64,000 nt of DNA from Propionibacteriaceae bacterium (GTDB lineage: Bacteria > Actinomycetota > Actinomycetes > Propionibacteriales > Propionibacteriaceae): NCBI GenBank assembly GCA_031285845.1, contig JAITVK010000018.1:62001-126000 (forward strand), given 5' to 3'. This document shows positions 1 through 10,015 of this stretch, one piece after another. Every line of letters starts with the position of its first letter. Within the stretch, counting starts at the first letter, position 1. The notes under the pieces were generated by a model, which was not told the DNA's origin, searched no databases, and worked only from the letters and a program-made list of their open reading frames with translations. Both the position numbers and the translations under genes were made by a program.

Positions 1-342
1 TCCGAGGTCGAACAGACGGTCGACGAGGTGGTCATCATCGCTCAAGGACGATTGGTCTTCCAGGGTAGTCTGGCGGCGTTGGAGGCCAGCACAGCGGCCT
101 GGGTGAGCGTGGAATCTTCGGAGCCCGAGGCCGTACGAGAAGTGGCGCGGCGTCGCGGCTGGTCGCTGCCCCCTGATGGGGCCCATCATGGGCGTACGGT
201 GTGGATCGGCGGCGCGACGTCGACTGAGGTCGCGGTCGCCATCGTCCAGGCGGGAATCCCGTTGGAGGGGTTGTCGTCTTCCTCCTCGGATTTGGAGTCC
301 ATTTTCTTGTCGATGACGGCCGGGCAGGGGGGCATACGATGA
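1..342 (+). CDS. ABC transporter ATP-binding protein, C-terminal part (5' end outside window)
   Basis: The reading frame is open from base 1, so only the last 113 residues are present. The first residues (SEVEQTVDEVVII) match the segment just after the D- and H-loops of an ABC ATPase, followed by the usual 'Q-G-R-L-V-F-Q-G-S-L' strand and a C-terminal regulatory tail typical of ABC-2 type drug or antibiotic exporters. The Walker motifs are upstream of the window. The stop overlaps the start of the following permease by four bases (ATGA), so the two are co-translated and form one exporter. The transported substrate cannot be told from this fragment. Confidence 0.85.
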   Translation, partial: SEVEQTVDEVVIIAQGRLVFQGSLAALEASTAAWVSVESSEPEAVREVARRRGWSLPPDGAHHGRTVWIGGATSTEVAVAIVQAGIPLEGLSSSSSDLESIFLSMTAGQGGIR

Positions 343-1145
343 TCGCTGCGTTGGTGTCGGAGTATCGCAAGTTCTTCACCACTCGGATGTGGTGGATTCT
401 CATGATCTGCATGATGGCGTACTTCTTGGTCATCTCGTTGGCTATGGCGTGGGTGTTCGCCTACGCGGTGTCGGGTGACGACGGCGCGGTCAGTCAGTAC
501 CGACCGATGATCTACGGCTTGGGAGCATCGATGGGCTACGTCTTTCCGGCGTTGGTCGGCGCGGTCGCCGTGACCGGAGAATACCGTCACCGGACGATCG
601 TTCCGACCTATCTGGCCGAGCCCAGGCGGTGGGTGGTCATGACAGCCAAAGCGCTCGCCGCCATTCCGATGGGTTTTGTGATCGCGGTCGCTGGAACCGT
701 GTCATGTCTTGTCGGAGGCGCCGTGGGTCTGCATCTGGGTGGAGCGGATCCGGGGCTATGGGCGTCGCAAACATGGAAGGCGGCGGGGTTGTCGATCCTG
801 GCGCTGACCATGTGGTCGGTCATCGGCGTGGGACTGGGCATGTTGGTCATCTCGCAGGTCGGGGTCATCATCACAGTTCTCGCCTTCACTCAGCTGGTCG
901 AACCGCTGGCCCGAGTGGGACTGTCGGCCTTCCCGTCGACGTCGGGGATCGCCAAGTTCTTTCCGGGCGCGGCTTCGGACGCGGTGTCTGGGGGAACCAG
1001 CATCTACAGTCAACTCAGCGTCAACGGCTCGATGATGCAAGCGTCGTCGCTCAGCGTTGGACAAGGTGTCTTGGTATTGGCAGCCTATGGCGTCGTCTTC
1101 GCCCTGTTGGGGTATGTGGCGCGGATTCGTCGCGACGTCGCCTGA
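339..1145 (+). CDS. ABC-2 type transporter permease
   Basis: A 268-residue integral membrane protein with about six hydrophobic segments: near residues 17-45, 60-80, 105-135, 145-175, 175-195 and a last one around 240-262. The EYRHRTIVPTYL segment after the second helix is the conserved cytoplasmic signature of ABC-2 permeases (EYRxGTIxxT). It pairs with the overlapping ATPase gene to form a homo- or heterodimeric exporter. The substrate is unknown; relatives serve in lantibiotic self-protection, drug export or unidentified lipid transport. Confidence 0.85.
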   Translation: MIAALVSEYRKFFTTRMWWILMICMMAYFLVISLAMAWVFAYAVSGDDGAVSQYRPMIYGLGASMGYVFPALVGAVAVTGEYRHRTIVPTYLAEPRRWVVMTAKALAAIPMGFVIAVAGTVSCLVGGAVGLHLGGADPGLWASQTWKAAGLSILALTMWSVIGVGLGMLVISQVGVIITVLAFTQLVEPLARVGLSAFPSTSGIAKFFPGAASDAVSGGTSIYSQLSVNGSMMQASSLSVGQGVLVLAAYGVVFALLGYVARIRRDVA

Positions 1146-1263
1146 TTCGATGACCCGTGGTCGCGGTGACGTCGACCTCGTCCTCAGAAATCGGCGCGGT
1201 CCAGGGGGTTTGGGCTCGACCGACTAAGATGAGGGTCAATCCGAACGCAGGGAAGGGATCGTC

Positions 1264-1803
1264 ATGACAGCGCCGGTACGGCTCAGCGTGCCCACTGAGG
1301 CGGACATGCACGCCCTGGGCCATGACTTGGCCCGACTGTCGCGCAGCGGCGATCTGATCATTCTCACCGGCGAGTTGGGCGCGGGCAAGACCCAGTTGGC
1401 GCAGGGCATCGGCGAGGCGCTGAAGGTCGAAGGCGCGGTGATCTCGCCGACTTTCGTCGTTTCGCGGATCCATCCTGGTCCCGACGGCGGATTGGGCTTG
1501 GTTCACGTCGACGCCTATCGTCTGGGCGGCCCCGAGGAGATCGACGACCTCGATCTGGAGGCGTGGATGCCCGGCAATGTCACGGTGGTCGAGTGGGGGG
1601 CCGGTGTGGCCGATCATCTGAGCGGCGATCATCTCGACGTGGAGATCGAGCGTGCTGAGGATCCCATCGATGAGACCCGCCAAGTCACGGTCACTCCGGT
1701 TGGGCCCAGATGGGATCACCTGTTGGCGCAATGGGAGCAGATCGTCAATGAAGACATGGGTCGCGACGGAGCCGCCGATGCGAGAGGAGACGCCGATGAG
1801 TGA
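1264..1803 (+). CDS. tsaE: tRNA threonylcarbamoyladenosine biosynthesis ATPase TsaE
   Basis: A 179-residue P-loop protein with Walker A GELGAGKT at residues 36-43, the SPTF segment that follows it in TsaE, and the VHVDAYRL strand. TsaE drives the TsaB-TsaD complex that adds threonylcarbamoyl to A37 of ANN-decoding tRNAs. The start is supported by GGGAAGGG six bases upstream of the ATG; a TAAGAT element at 1227-1232 could be the -10 box. The C-terminal 30 residues are charged and Gly/Asp-rich, slightly longer than in small TsaE proteins. It is the first gene of the tsaE-tsaB-rimI-tsaD operon and overlaps tsaB by eight bases. Confidence 0.95.
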   Translation: MTAPVRLSVPTEADMHALGHDLARLSRSGDLIILTGELGAGKTQLAQGIGEALKVEGAVISPTFVVSRIHPGPDGGLGLVHVDAYRLGGPEEIDDLDLEAWMPGNVTVVEWGAGVADHLSGDHLDVEIERAEDPIDETRQVTVTPVGPRWDHLLAQWEQIVNEDMGRDGAADARGDADE

Positions 1804-2560
1804 GCTTGTTCTAGGGATCGATACCTCGACCCGAGTCTGTGTGGGTTTGGCCCGAGACCAGGAGCCGGTGGCTTCGGTGTCCACCGGTGACTCGCGCAGC
1901 CACGTCGAACTGCTGATGCCGACGATCCAACAGGTGTTGGCTGGGGCAGGGGTCACGGCCGAGGATCTGACCTCAGTGGTGGTCGGCATGGGCCCCGGAC
2001 CGTACACCGGTCTGAGGGTTGGTGTGGTCGCGGCTGAGATGATCGGTGTCGCCCAAGGCCTCGCGGTCCGTCATGTCTGCAGCTTGGACGTCTTGGCGAT
2101 CGGGTGGGCCCGAACCCATCCTCAATCCGATTTCATCGCATGTACGGACGCGCGCCGTCACGAACTGTATTGGGCGGTGTACGACCGCTACGGTCAGCGG
2201 TTGGAGGGGCCACTGGTGTCGGGGCCGGACGACCTGCCGAATCTGGCCTCGATCGGACCAGGAACGCTGTTGTATCCGCAGGCCGGTGGCGGAATGGATT
2301 CGTTTCTCGCGCTCAAACTCGGACTTCGGGTGGACGGCTTGGCGTCGGGCTGGCCGAAACTGGAGGACGTGTCGGACATTGTCGGTCTGGACGCCGGTCT
2401 GATGGCCGCGTGGGCCGAGCAGTTGCCCGAAGTCGGACCTGAACCGCTGTACTTGCGTCACGCCGACGCCACCGAGCCCACAGGCGCGAAGTCTGTGTTG
2501 CCTCAGGCGATGGTCACGTCGGACACCCAGCACGCTCACTCACCTGCGGGCCGCCGATGA
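1796..2560 (+). CDS. tsaB: tRNA threonylcarbamoyladenosine biosynthesis protein TsaB
   Basis: A 254-residue member of the ASKHA fold. The start at 1796 (MSELVLGIDTST) is chosen because residues before it do not belong to the family and the ATG overlaps the tsaE stop. The LGIDTST phosphate-binding loop, the RSH motif near residue 36 and the GMGPGPYTGLRVG loop near residues 64-76 are diagnostic of TsaB, the inactive paralogue that dimerises with TsaD. The gene overlaps the rimI start by four bases (ATGA). Confidence 0.95.
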   Translation: MSELVLGIDTSTRVCVGLARDQEPVASVSTGDSRSHVELLMPTIQQVLAGAGVTAEDLTSVVVGMGPGPYTGLRVGVVAAEMIGVAQGLAVRHVCSLDVLAIGWARTHPQSDFIACTDARRHELYWAVYDRYGQRLEGPLVSGPDDLPNLASIGPGTLLYPQAGGGMDSFLALKLGLRVDGLASGWPKLEDVSDIVGLDAGLMAAWAEQLPEVGPEPLYLRHADATEPTGAKSVLPQAMVTSDTQHAHSPAGRR

Positions 2561-3093
2561 GTCGGGTCACCGTGCCGAATCCGCTGGTCGATCGTCACGC
2601 CGACCAGCGGTCGACCATCGATTCGATCGCCTTCCGCAAGGCTCGTCTCGCCGATGTGGCCTGGATCGCCGCTTGGGACCGCGCTGAATGGGCTCACCCA
2701 TGGTCGCAGTCGAGTTGGGTAGACGAGATGGAACGCCACCACGTTGTTGTGGCCAGCGATGGCTCTGATCATCCGGTGGGAGTCATCGACATGGAGGTGG
2801 TGTTCGACACCGCCGAGTTGTTGCGGGTCATCGTGGACCCTTGCCACCGTGGGACCGGTGTGGGGCGCGCGCTGGTGCGCCACGGGCTGGACTGGGCCGT
2901 GGCCCAGGGGGCCCGTGAGGTTTTCCTCGAAGTGTCAGATCGGAACCGGGTGGCTCGCCGGTTGTACGACAGTGTCGGTTTCACGCGGGTCGGTGTCAGA
3001 CGCGACTACTACGGCCCTGGCGATGACGCGTCGATCATGGTTTTCTCACCGCCCCAGACCACCACACCATCGACAAGGAGTTGCGATGTTTGA
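2557..3093 (+). CDS. rimI: Ribosomal protein S18-alanine N-acetyltransferase (GNAT family)
   Basis: A 178-residue GNAT acetyltransferase. The acetyl-CoA binding loop is visible as [14 protein letters not shown] (near residues 91-105), followed by [20 protein letters not shown], the characteristic RimI E-V-x-x-x-N-x-x-A-x-x-L-Y segment. It lies between tsaB and tsaD with overlaps on both sides (4 and 8 bases), the standard actinobacterial arrangement. The first ~25 residues are poorly conserved, so the true start could be slightly downstream, but the ATGA overlap favours this one. The assignment to S18 acetylation is by family and context. Confidence 0.9.
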   Translation: MSRVTVPNPLVDRHADQRSTIDSIAFRKARLADVAWIAAWDRAEWAHPWSQSSWVDEMERHHVVVASDGSDHPVGVIDMEVVFDTAELLRVIVDPCHRGTGVGRALVRHGLDWAVAQGAREVFLEVSDRNRVARRLYDSVGFTRVGVRRDYYGPGDDASIMVFSPPQTTTPSTRSCDV

Positions 3094-4129
3094 ACCACTG
3101 ATTCTCGGAATTGAGTCCAGTTGTGACGAGACGTCGGTGGGCATCGTCGCTGGGCATGAGTTGAAGGCCAATGTGGTCGCCAGCTCAGTCGAGGAACATG
3201 CTCGCTTCGGCGGGGTCGTTCCCGAGATCGCGTCCAGGGCCCATCTCGAAGCGATGAGACCGACCCTGACATGCGCCTTGGAGCAGGCCCAAGTCGAGTT
3301 GGCCGATCTCGACGCGATCGCTGTGACCGCTGGTCCTGGTCTGATGGGCGCGCTGGTGGTCGGCCTGTCGGCCGCCAAGGCGCTCGCCTGCGTGTTGAAC
3401 AAGCCGTTGTACGGTGTCAACCATCTCGTCGGCCATGTCGGGGTCGACATGATCGAGCACGGTCCGTTGCCGAAGCCCTGCATGGCTCTGTTAGTCTCGG
3501 GCGGTCACACCACGATTCTGCGCGTCGGTGACATCGCAACCGATGTCACGGAGGTCGGTTCGACCATCGACGACGCCGCTGGGGAGGCGTACGACAAGGT
3601 CGCCCGTCTACTCGGACTGCCGTATCCGGGCGGACCAGTCATCGACCAGTTGGCGGCGCAGGGCGACTCGAAAGCGATCAGTTTTCCGCGTGGGCTGACT
3701 GCCAAACACGATCTGGATCGTCACCGTTTCGACTTCTCGTTCTCGGGCCTGAAGACTGCCGTCGCCCGCTGGGTCGAGTTGCGTCGTCGCGGTGGCCAGG
3801 AGGTGCCCGTGGCCGATGTCGCGGCGAGTTTCCAAGAAGCCGTGGCTGACGTGCTCACCGCCAAAACAGTCGACGCTTGCCAAGAGTTCGGCATGGACAC
3901 GGTCCTGCTGGGCGGAGGTGTGGCCGCGAACTCACGGCTTAGGGTGCTGCTGGGCCAGCGGTGCGAGCAGGCCGGGATCACGCTGCGTCGTCCGCGTCCG
4001 GGGTTGTGCACCGACAACGGAGCGATGATCGCCGTGGTCGGCGCTGAACTTGTCCGGGCCGGGGTTCGTCCGTCGGGGTTGGACATTCCCGCCAATTCCG
4101 GCATGCCGGTGTCGCAGATCAGCGTCTGA
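3086..4129 (+). CDS. tsaD: tRNA N6-adenosine threonylcarbamoyltransferase TsaD
   Basis: A 347-residue TsaD/Kae1 protein. The start at 3086 gives the canonical N-terminus [17 protein letters not shown]; a longer open frame upstream lies inside rimI and is not part of the protein. The metal-binding NHLVGH motif (near residues 112-117), the VSGGHT loop, the [22 protein letters not shown] segment and the [11 protein letters not shown] motif are all intact. It transfers the threonylcarbamoyl moiety to tRNA A37 together with TsaB and TsaE encoded upstream. Length is normal for the family. Confidence 0.97.
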   Translation: MFEPLILGIESSCDETSVGIVAGHELKANVVASSVEEHARFGGVVPEIASRAHLEAMRPTLTCALEQAQVELADLDAIAVTAGPGLMGALVVGLSAAKALACVLNKPLYGVNHLVGHVGVDMIEHGPLPKPCMALLVSGGHTTILRVGDIATDVTEVGSTIDDAAGEAYDKVARLLGLPYPGGPVIDQLAAQGDSKAISFPRGLTAKHDLDRHRFDFSFSGLKTAVARWVELRRRGGQEVPVADVAASFQEAVADVLTAKTVDACQEFGMDTVLLGGGVAANSRLRVLLGQRCEQAGITLRRPRPGLCTDNGAMIAVVGAELVRAGVRPSGLDIPANSGMPVSQISV

Positions 4130-4137
4130 TCGCCGTC

Positions 4138-4143
4138 TAGACT
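4138..4143 (+). promoter_or_regulatory. -10 box (TAGACT) of a leaderless promoter for the aldo/keto reductase
   Basis: TAGACT ends seven bases before the ATG at 4151, which puts the expected transcription start at or next to the start codon. There is no Shine-Dalgarno match close enough to matter. The same CTAGACTGG sequence recurs in front of other genes in this window. Confidence 0.6.
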
Positions 4144-4150
4144 GGGGGTC

Positions 4151-4972
4151 ATGATCGTTCCACGACTGACCTTGTCCAATGGTGTCACGATTCCGGCGAT
4201 GGGATTGGGAACCTACCCGATGCATGACGAGGCGACCGCGGCCGTCGCCTCCGGGTTGGAGCTCGGCTACCGTCTGATCGACACGGCCGAGGCGTATGGC
4301 AATGAGGAACAGGTCGGCCGTGGCATCGCGGCGTCACGGGTACCGCGCGATCAGATCTTCATCACCACGAAGTTCAACCGCGCCTGGCATAGTGTCGACG
4401 GGGTGCGCCAGGCCGCTCAGGCCTCGATGCGGCGCCTGGGCGTGGATTATCTCGACATGCTGCTGATCCATTGGCCCAATCCCGGGTTGGGTCGCTACGT
4501 CGAAGCCTTCGAAGGCCTGCTGCGGCTGCTCGACGAGGGGATCATCAAAGCCGCCGGCACCTCGAACTTCAAACCGGCGCATCTGGCCAGGCTGCACACC
4601 GCCACAGGGATGTTGCCGCAGGTCAACCAGATCAATCTCAATCCGTGGGCCCAGCGCGCCGACACGGTGGCGTACCATCGGCGTCACCAGATTCTGACTG
4701 AATCGTGGAGTCCGATCCGTCCGGCGGCGTTGTTGTCCGACCCGGTGATCCTTGCGGTGGCCAAAGATCACGACGCCACCCCAGCCCAGGTCGTTCTTCG
4801 TTGGCACACCCAGCATGGCTATCTGCCGATTCCGAAGTCGGCGTCCCCGGCCCGCCAGGCAGAGAACCTCGCCAGCTGGGATCTGGAGTTGTCCGAAGCC
4901 GACATGGCGGTGATCGACGATCTGGATCGCGGCGAAGACCAGGTGACCGATTCGGACGTGTACGGTCACTGA
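4151..4972 (+). CDS. Aldo/keto reductase
   Basis: A 273-residue (alpha/beta)8 NADPH-dependent oxidoreductase of the AKR superfamily, similar to the 2,5-diketo-D-gluconate reductase group. The catalytic tetrad is in place: Asp44 and Tyr49 in LIDTAEAYGNE, Lys74 in ITTKF and His107 in LLIHWPNP. The nucleotide-binding IPKSAS segment is near residues 226-231. The physiological carbonyl substrate cannot be deduced. It is a single-gene unit with its own leaderless promoter, immediately downstream of tsaD. Confidence 0.92.
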   Translation: MIVPRLTLSNGVTIPAMGLGTYPMHDEATAAVASGLELGYRLIDTAEAYGNEEQVGRGIAASRVPRDQIFITTKFNRAWHSVDGVRQAAQASMRRLGVDYLDMLLIHWPNPGLGRYVEAFEGLLRLLDEGIIKAAGTSNFKPAHLARLHTATGMLPQVNQINLNPWAQRADTVAYHRRHQILTESWSPIRPAALLSDPVILAVAKDHDATPAQVVLRWHTQHGYLPIPKSASPARQAENLASWDLELSEADMAVIDDLDRGEDQVTDSDVYGH

Positions 4973-5053
4973 CCTCGGCGGTCACGAGTGTCCAAGTGCA
5001 CTGGAGTCCACGGGGGTTGACCCCGCAGATGGCTGACGATGCCGACTCTGGTC

Positions 5054-6349
5054 TCAGGCAGGTGTCAGCGCCTGCTTCATCGGCCGTAGCTTGGCGACGG
5101 TCTCCTCCCATTCGGCTTGGGCTGACGAGTCGGCCACGATGCCGCACCCGGCGAAAATACGCGCTCGGTGCGCATCGATCATGCCGCAGCGCAGCGCCAA
5201 ACCGATCTCACCGTCGCCGGCCGCGTTGACCCATCCGACCGGACCGGCGTAGCGGCCGCGGTCGACGGGCTCGATCTGCTCGATGATCGCGGTGGCGACG
5301 CTGGTCGGCGTGCCACCCACGGCCGCCGAAGGGTGGATCGCGTCGGCCAGACGGATGGCGGTGGAACCGGGTTTGGCGGTCGCGGTGATGTCTGAGGCCA
5401 GGTGCATCACGTTCGGCAGACGCAGGACGAACGGGCAGTCTGGGACCTTGAGGTTGGTGACGTGATCGCTCAGACCGCGGGCCACCGAGGCCACCGCGTA
5501 CTCATGTTCGGCCAGATCCTTGCCCGACGTGCGCAGGGCTTGGGCAGAAGCCTCGTCGTGGCTCGGGTCGATGGTTCCGGCCAAGACTCGCGAGGCCACC
5601 TGGCCGCGAGACGACCGAACCAGCAACTCCGGGGTCGCTCCAATCAGCTTGGCCACGGCGAAAGTCCAGGTCTGGGGATACGTGGTGGCCAACCGTGTGA
5701 CCAAACCTGCGATGTCGATGTCCTGGTCGGATTCGGCGATCTCGGCGCGGGCGAGCACGACCTTGTCCACATCCCCGTGGTCGATTCGCTCGAGGATGTG
5801 GTCCACTGCGCAGATCCAGTGGTCATGATCCAGTCCATCGGGGTGGAAGGTCAGCGACCGGTGCGGCTTGGGCGTGGAGGCCGGTGGATTCCAGGTGGAG
5901 CCGTTCCAGGCCGTGATCCAGCCCTTGTTCTCGTCACGCCCGATGACGACCTTGGGAACCACCATCTCGTACGTCCCCTGCGCTGCGAAAGGAAAACTGA
6001 GGAAAGCCACTGGCCCGGCCATGTCGATGTCGCTGACGCCAGGATCAACCTTGATGGTGGCTCGGCGAACCAGTTCGCGCCACCAGTTCTCAGCTCGCGC
6101 GGCGCAGTTGAAGCTGCCCCGGTGGGCGACCCCCAGTCCGATCATGCCGCGGCCGTGGCGCAGCCAGCAGGTGAGATCGCCATCGTCAGGGATCATGGAC
6201 ACCAGGTCGGGTGCGTGAGGCAGCAGTGTGGTTCGAACGTCATCACCTGAGGGCACAAACCCCAAGGATACCGCGCGAGGGGTGACCCAGCGGCCGGTCA
6301 GAGGACCAGTGCTCAGAGGATCGGCGCGAAGGGCGACTGCTTCCCGCAC
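5054..6349 (-). CDS. menF: Isochorismate synthase (MenF-type chorismate-utilising enzyme)
   Basis: A 431-residue protein with a complete C-terminal chorismate-binding domain: VDKVVLARA, the ATPELLVRSS segment, LAGTI, ...HEYAVASV, then HLASDITA, HPSAAVGGTP and the closing FAGCGIVADSSAQAEWEET motif with the metal-binding glutamates. It converts chorismate to isochorismate, the entry to menaquinone (or a siderophore). The start at 6349 is GTG without a good ribosome site, and the first ~30 residues include a 30-base repeat shared with the end of the upstream EamA gene. The real N-terminus may therefore lie differently or translation may be coupled. Neighbouring flavoprotein at 6963 could act in the same quinone pathway. 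Confidence 0.88.
   Translation of the reverse strand: MREAVALRADPLSTGPLTGRWVTPRAVSLGFVPSGDDVRTTLLPHAPDLVSMIPDDGDLTCWLRHGRGMIGLGVAHRGSFNCAARAENWWRELVRRATIKVDPGVSDIDMAGPVAFLSFPFAAQGTYEMVVPKVVIGRDENKGWITAWNGSTWNPPASTPKPHRSLTFHPDGLDHDHWICAVDHILERIDHGDVDKVVLARAEIAESDQDIDIAGLVTRLATTYPQTWTFAVAKLIGATPELLVRSSRGQVASRVLAGTIDPSHDEASAQALRTSGKDLAEHEYAVASVARGLSDHVTNLKVPDCPFVLRLPNVMHLASDITATAKPGSTAIRLADAIHPSAAVGGTPTSVATAIIEQIEPVDRGRYAGPVGWVNAAGDGEIGLALRCGMIDAHRARIFAGCGIVADSSAQAEWEETVAKLRPMKQALTPA
6281..6310. repeat. 30-bp direct repeat, copy 1 (inside menF 5' region)
   Basis: Bases 6281-6310 and 6364-6393 match at 28 of 30 positions (83-base offset). This copy is inside the menF N-terminal coding region; the other spans the ancestral stop codon of the EamA gene. 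It may reflect a local duplication between the two genes. Confidence 0.85.
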
Positions 6350-6849
6350 CCGACGACTCGACTGGTCACCCAGCGGCCGGTCAGAGGACCAGCGCGAGGG
6401 TGCCGACGGTGATCAGTCGAGTCGTCGACCACGGTTTGCCAGGTCACCGCCTTGCCGAGGATGACGAACGCCAACACCATGGAGATCACGACGGAGAACT
6501 TGTCGATCGGAACGACCTTGGAGGCGTCGGCCATCTGCAAAGCGCGGTAGTAGAACAACCAGGAGGCGCCGGTGGCCAGCCCTGACAAGCTCAGGAAGAT
6601 CCACGACTTCTGCGTGATGCTCACCACCTCATGGTGTCGTCCGGTCATGAAGACGATGCCCCAGGCCATGACGAGGGCGACGGTCGTACGAACGGCCGTC
6701 GCCAGGTTGGAGTTGACCGATTCGACGCCAGTTTCGGCCGGGATGGACGTCAACGCCGCGAACAGCGCCGACCCCAGGGCGAACACCACCCACAGCCTTC
6801 CTCCTCGGAGCGATCTGCTCGTCGACCCGGTTGCGTGTCGCGATCCCAT
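6313..6849 (-). CDS. EamA/DMT-family transporter, C-terminus frameshifted
   Basis: A single-EamA-domain protein (normally ~140 residues, five transmembrane helices, acting as a dimer). The domain is clear: WVVFALGSALFAALTSI, SNLATAVRT, LATGASWLFYYRALQMADASKVVPIDK and VLAFVILGKAVTWQTVV. After TWQTVVDD the frame shifts: the +1 alternative frame continues with LITVGTLALVL and stops at 6381-6383, exactly where a normal family member ends, while the actual frame runs on through an unrelated tail to 6313 and overlaps menF. The last helix is thus lost or altered. The start at 6849 (MGSRH) is one of several candidates; 6864 or 6948 are possible. It may still function in part or be an incipient pseudogene; a sequencing error is also possible. 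Confidence 0.7.
   Translation of the reverse strand: MGSRHATGSTSRSLRGGRLWVVFALGSALFAALTSIPAETGVESVNSNLATAVRTTVALVMAWGIVFMTGRHHEVVSITQKSWIFLSLSGLATGASWLFYYRALQMADASKVVPIDKFSVVISMVLAFVILGKAVTWQTVVDDSTDHRRHPRAGPLTGRWVTSRVVGCGKQSPFAPIL
6350..6427. repeat. 14-bp perfect inverted repeat flanking the frameshift site
   Basis: CGACGACTCGACTG at 6350-6363 is the exact reverse complement of 6414-6427, with a 50-base interval. The right arm covers the position where the EamA gene leaves its ancestral frame, suggesting that one arm templated a small insertion in the other. Confidence 0.85.
6364..6393. repeat. 30-bp direct repeat, copy 2 (3' end of EamA gene)
   Basis: Partner of the repeat at 6281-6310, with two mismatches. 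On the minus strand this copy contains the end of the original EamA reading frame (stop complement at 6381-6383). Confidence 0.85.
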
Positions 6850-6962
6850 GGTTTCTAGCCCCATCTCTTGAGCGATTCCGCAGATATCGTACGCGCTGCC
6901 CTCGGCGGGTGGGGGTCGTCGTTCGCTAAGCTGAGGTTCACCCTTCACCCCAGGAGTTTTCC

Positions 6963-8219
6963 ATGACCCGAACTTTCACCGAATCTGCTGACGTGGTGGT
7001 CGTCGGCGGCGGACCGGCCGGTTCGGCCACGGCGACCCATCTGGCGCGTGCCGGGGCCCGGGTGATCATGCTGGAGAAGTCGGCCTATCCGCGCGAGAAG
7101 GTCTGCGGCGACGGTTTGACGCCTCGGGCCATGGCGGAGCTGACGCGGTTGGGGATCGCGGCCGCCGACCAAGGGTGGAAGGCGAATCGGGGGTTGCGGA
7201 TCCATGTCGGACGGGCGCAGTACACCATGGATTGGCCGACGCTGACCGACGTCCCCGATGTCGGCTACACCGTGCGTCGGTCGGTGTTCGACCAGGTGCT
7301 GGCCGATCATGCCAGCCAGGCTGGGGTCCAGGTGATCACCGGCGCGACCGTGACGGCTCCGGTGCTGCGTCGTGGCCGTGTCACCGCAGTGACGACCAAG
7401 GACGGGCGCAGTTTCGAGGCGCCGGTGGTGGTGGCCGCTGACGGCAACTCCTCGCGTCTGAGTGTGGCGATGGGTCGTCACCGGATCGCGTCGAGGCCGT
7501 TGGGGGTGGCCGTACGGGCGTACTTCACCTCGCCGATGAGCGACGAGGTGTGGCTGGACTCGTGGTTGGAGCTGTGGGACGGGCCGGTCAACCGTTCCCA
7601 TCTGCTGCCTGGCTACGGCTGGAGTTTTCCGCTGGGCGATGGGACCTGCAACGTGGGGCTGGGGTTGCCTGACGCCAGCCGCTTTCGTGATGTTGATTTT
7701 CGGGCACTGATGACCCGCTGGTTGGCCACGATGCCGCCGCAGTGGGGGTTCTCGGTCGACCACCAAGTCGGTGCTGTGGCCAGCGCGGCGCTGCCGATGG
7801 GTTTCAACCGCAAGCCCGTGGCGGGTTCGGGTCTGCTGTTGGTCGGCGACGCGGCTGGAGCGGTCAATCCGTTCAACGGCGAGGGCATCTCCTACGCCAT
7901 GGAGTCGGGGCGTTTCGCCGCCGAACAGATCATTCAAGCGTTGGCCCGAGGCATCCACACTCGAGCGGCGGATCGGGTCCTGGCAGGATATGCCACCCGG
8001 TTGGAGCAGGCCTGGGGCGGGTACTTCTGGTTGGGCAACCTGTTCGGGCGCGTCATTGCACACCCGGCGATCATGCGCCTGGCCGCTCATCATGGTTTGC
8101 CGATCCCGGTCGTGAGACAACTGACCCATCGTCTGTTGGCTCATCTGAACGATCAGCCCGGCCATGACGGCTATGACCGTGTGATCAACGCCTTGTGCGC
8201 GCTGGCCCCGAAAGCCTGA
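6963..8219 (+). CDS. Geranylgeranyl reductase family FAD-dependent oxidoreductase (MenJ-like)
   Basis: A 418-residue flavoprotein. The N-terminal Rossmann FAD motif VVVGGGPAGSATATHLARAG (near residues 12-31), EKSAYPREKVCGDGLTPRA (near 39-57) with the cysteine typical of geranylgeranyl reductases, VVAADGNSS and the second FAD motif GLLLVGDAAGAVNPFNGEGI (near residues 289-308) are all present. Family members reduce isoprenoid double bonds; actinobacterial relatives reduce one double bond of the menaquinone side chain. Proximity to the isochorismate synthase gene fits that role, but an archaeal-type lipid or chlorophyll-type function cannot apply here. AGGAG stands nine bases before the ATG. Confidence 0.85.
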   Translation: MTRTFTESADVVVVGGGPAGSATATHLARAGARVIMLEKSAYPREKVCGDGLTPRAMAELTRLGIAAADQGWKANRGLRIHVGRAQYTMDWPTLTDVPDVGYTVRRSVFDQVLADHASQAGVQVITGATVTAPVLRRGRVTAVTTKDGRSFEAPVVVAADGNSSRLSVAMGRHRIASRPLGVAVRAYFTSPMSDEVWLDSWLELWDGPVNRSHLLPGYGWSFPLGDGTCNVGLGLPDASRFRDVDFRALMTRWLATMPPQWGFSVDHQVGAVASAALPMGFNRKPVAGSGLLLVGDAAGAVNPFNGEGISYAMESGRFAAEQIIQALARGIHTRAADRVLAGYATRLEQAWGGYFWLGNLFGRVIAHPAIMRLAAHHGLPIPVVRQLTHRLLAHLNDQPGHDGYDRVINALCALAPKA

Positions 8220-8271
8220 CTGTCGTCGAGGTCACGCAGTCCATTTCGGTGGAGCGGGTTGACCAACGGGC

Positions 8272-8277
8272 TAGACT
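8272..8277 (+). promoter_or_regulatory. Probable -10 box (TAGACT) upstream of guaB
   Basis: CTAGACTGG lies 113 bases upstream of the guaB start. It matches the -10 sequence seen in front of several other genes here. No convincing -35 hexamer is seen at 16-18 bases, as often in actinobacteria. The resulting leader of about 105 bases contains no structure that I can name. Confidence 0.45.
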
Positions 8278-8381
8278 GGCCCGTACTGATTCGACGAGGT
8301 CTTCCAGGATGACGCGGGCCGAGTCGAGGACCCGGTGATCTGGCGATTCGACTCGAACCACCACTGTGTGAGCTGATCTAG

Positions 8382-9917
<1,536 letters not shown>

Positions 9918-9948
9918 GGCTGATCCGGGATCCGGCAGGACTCGGTCG

Positions 9949-9954
9949 TAGACT
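9949..9954 (+). promoter_or_regulatory. Probable -10 box (TAGACT) upstream of guaB3
   Basis: TAGACT lies 61 bases upstream of the guaB3 ATG, in the 98-base gap after guaB, suggesting that guaB3 has its own promoter in addition to read-through. The -35 region is not recognisable. Confidence 0.4.
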
Positions 9955-10015
9955 AGGGGATTGGCTCCCCCGGCTCGTCGCCGGGCGATCTTCGACCCCA
10001 AAGTGAAGGAGACAG

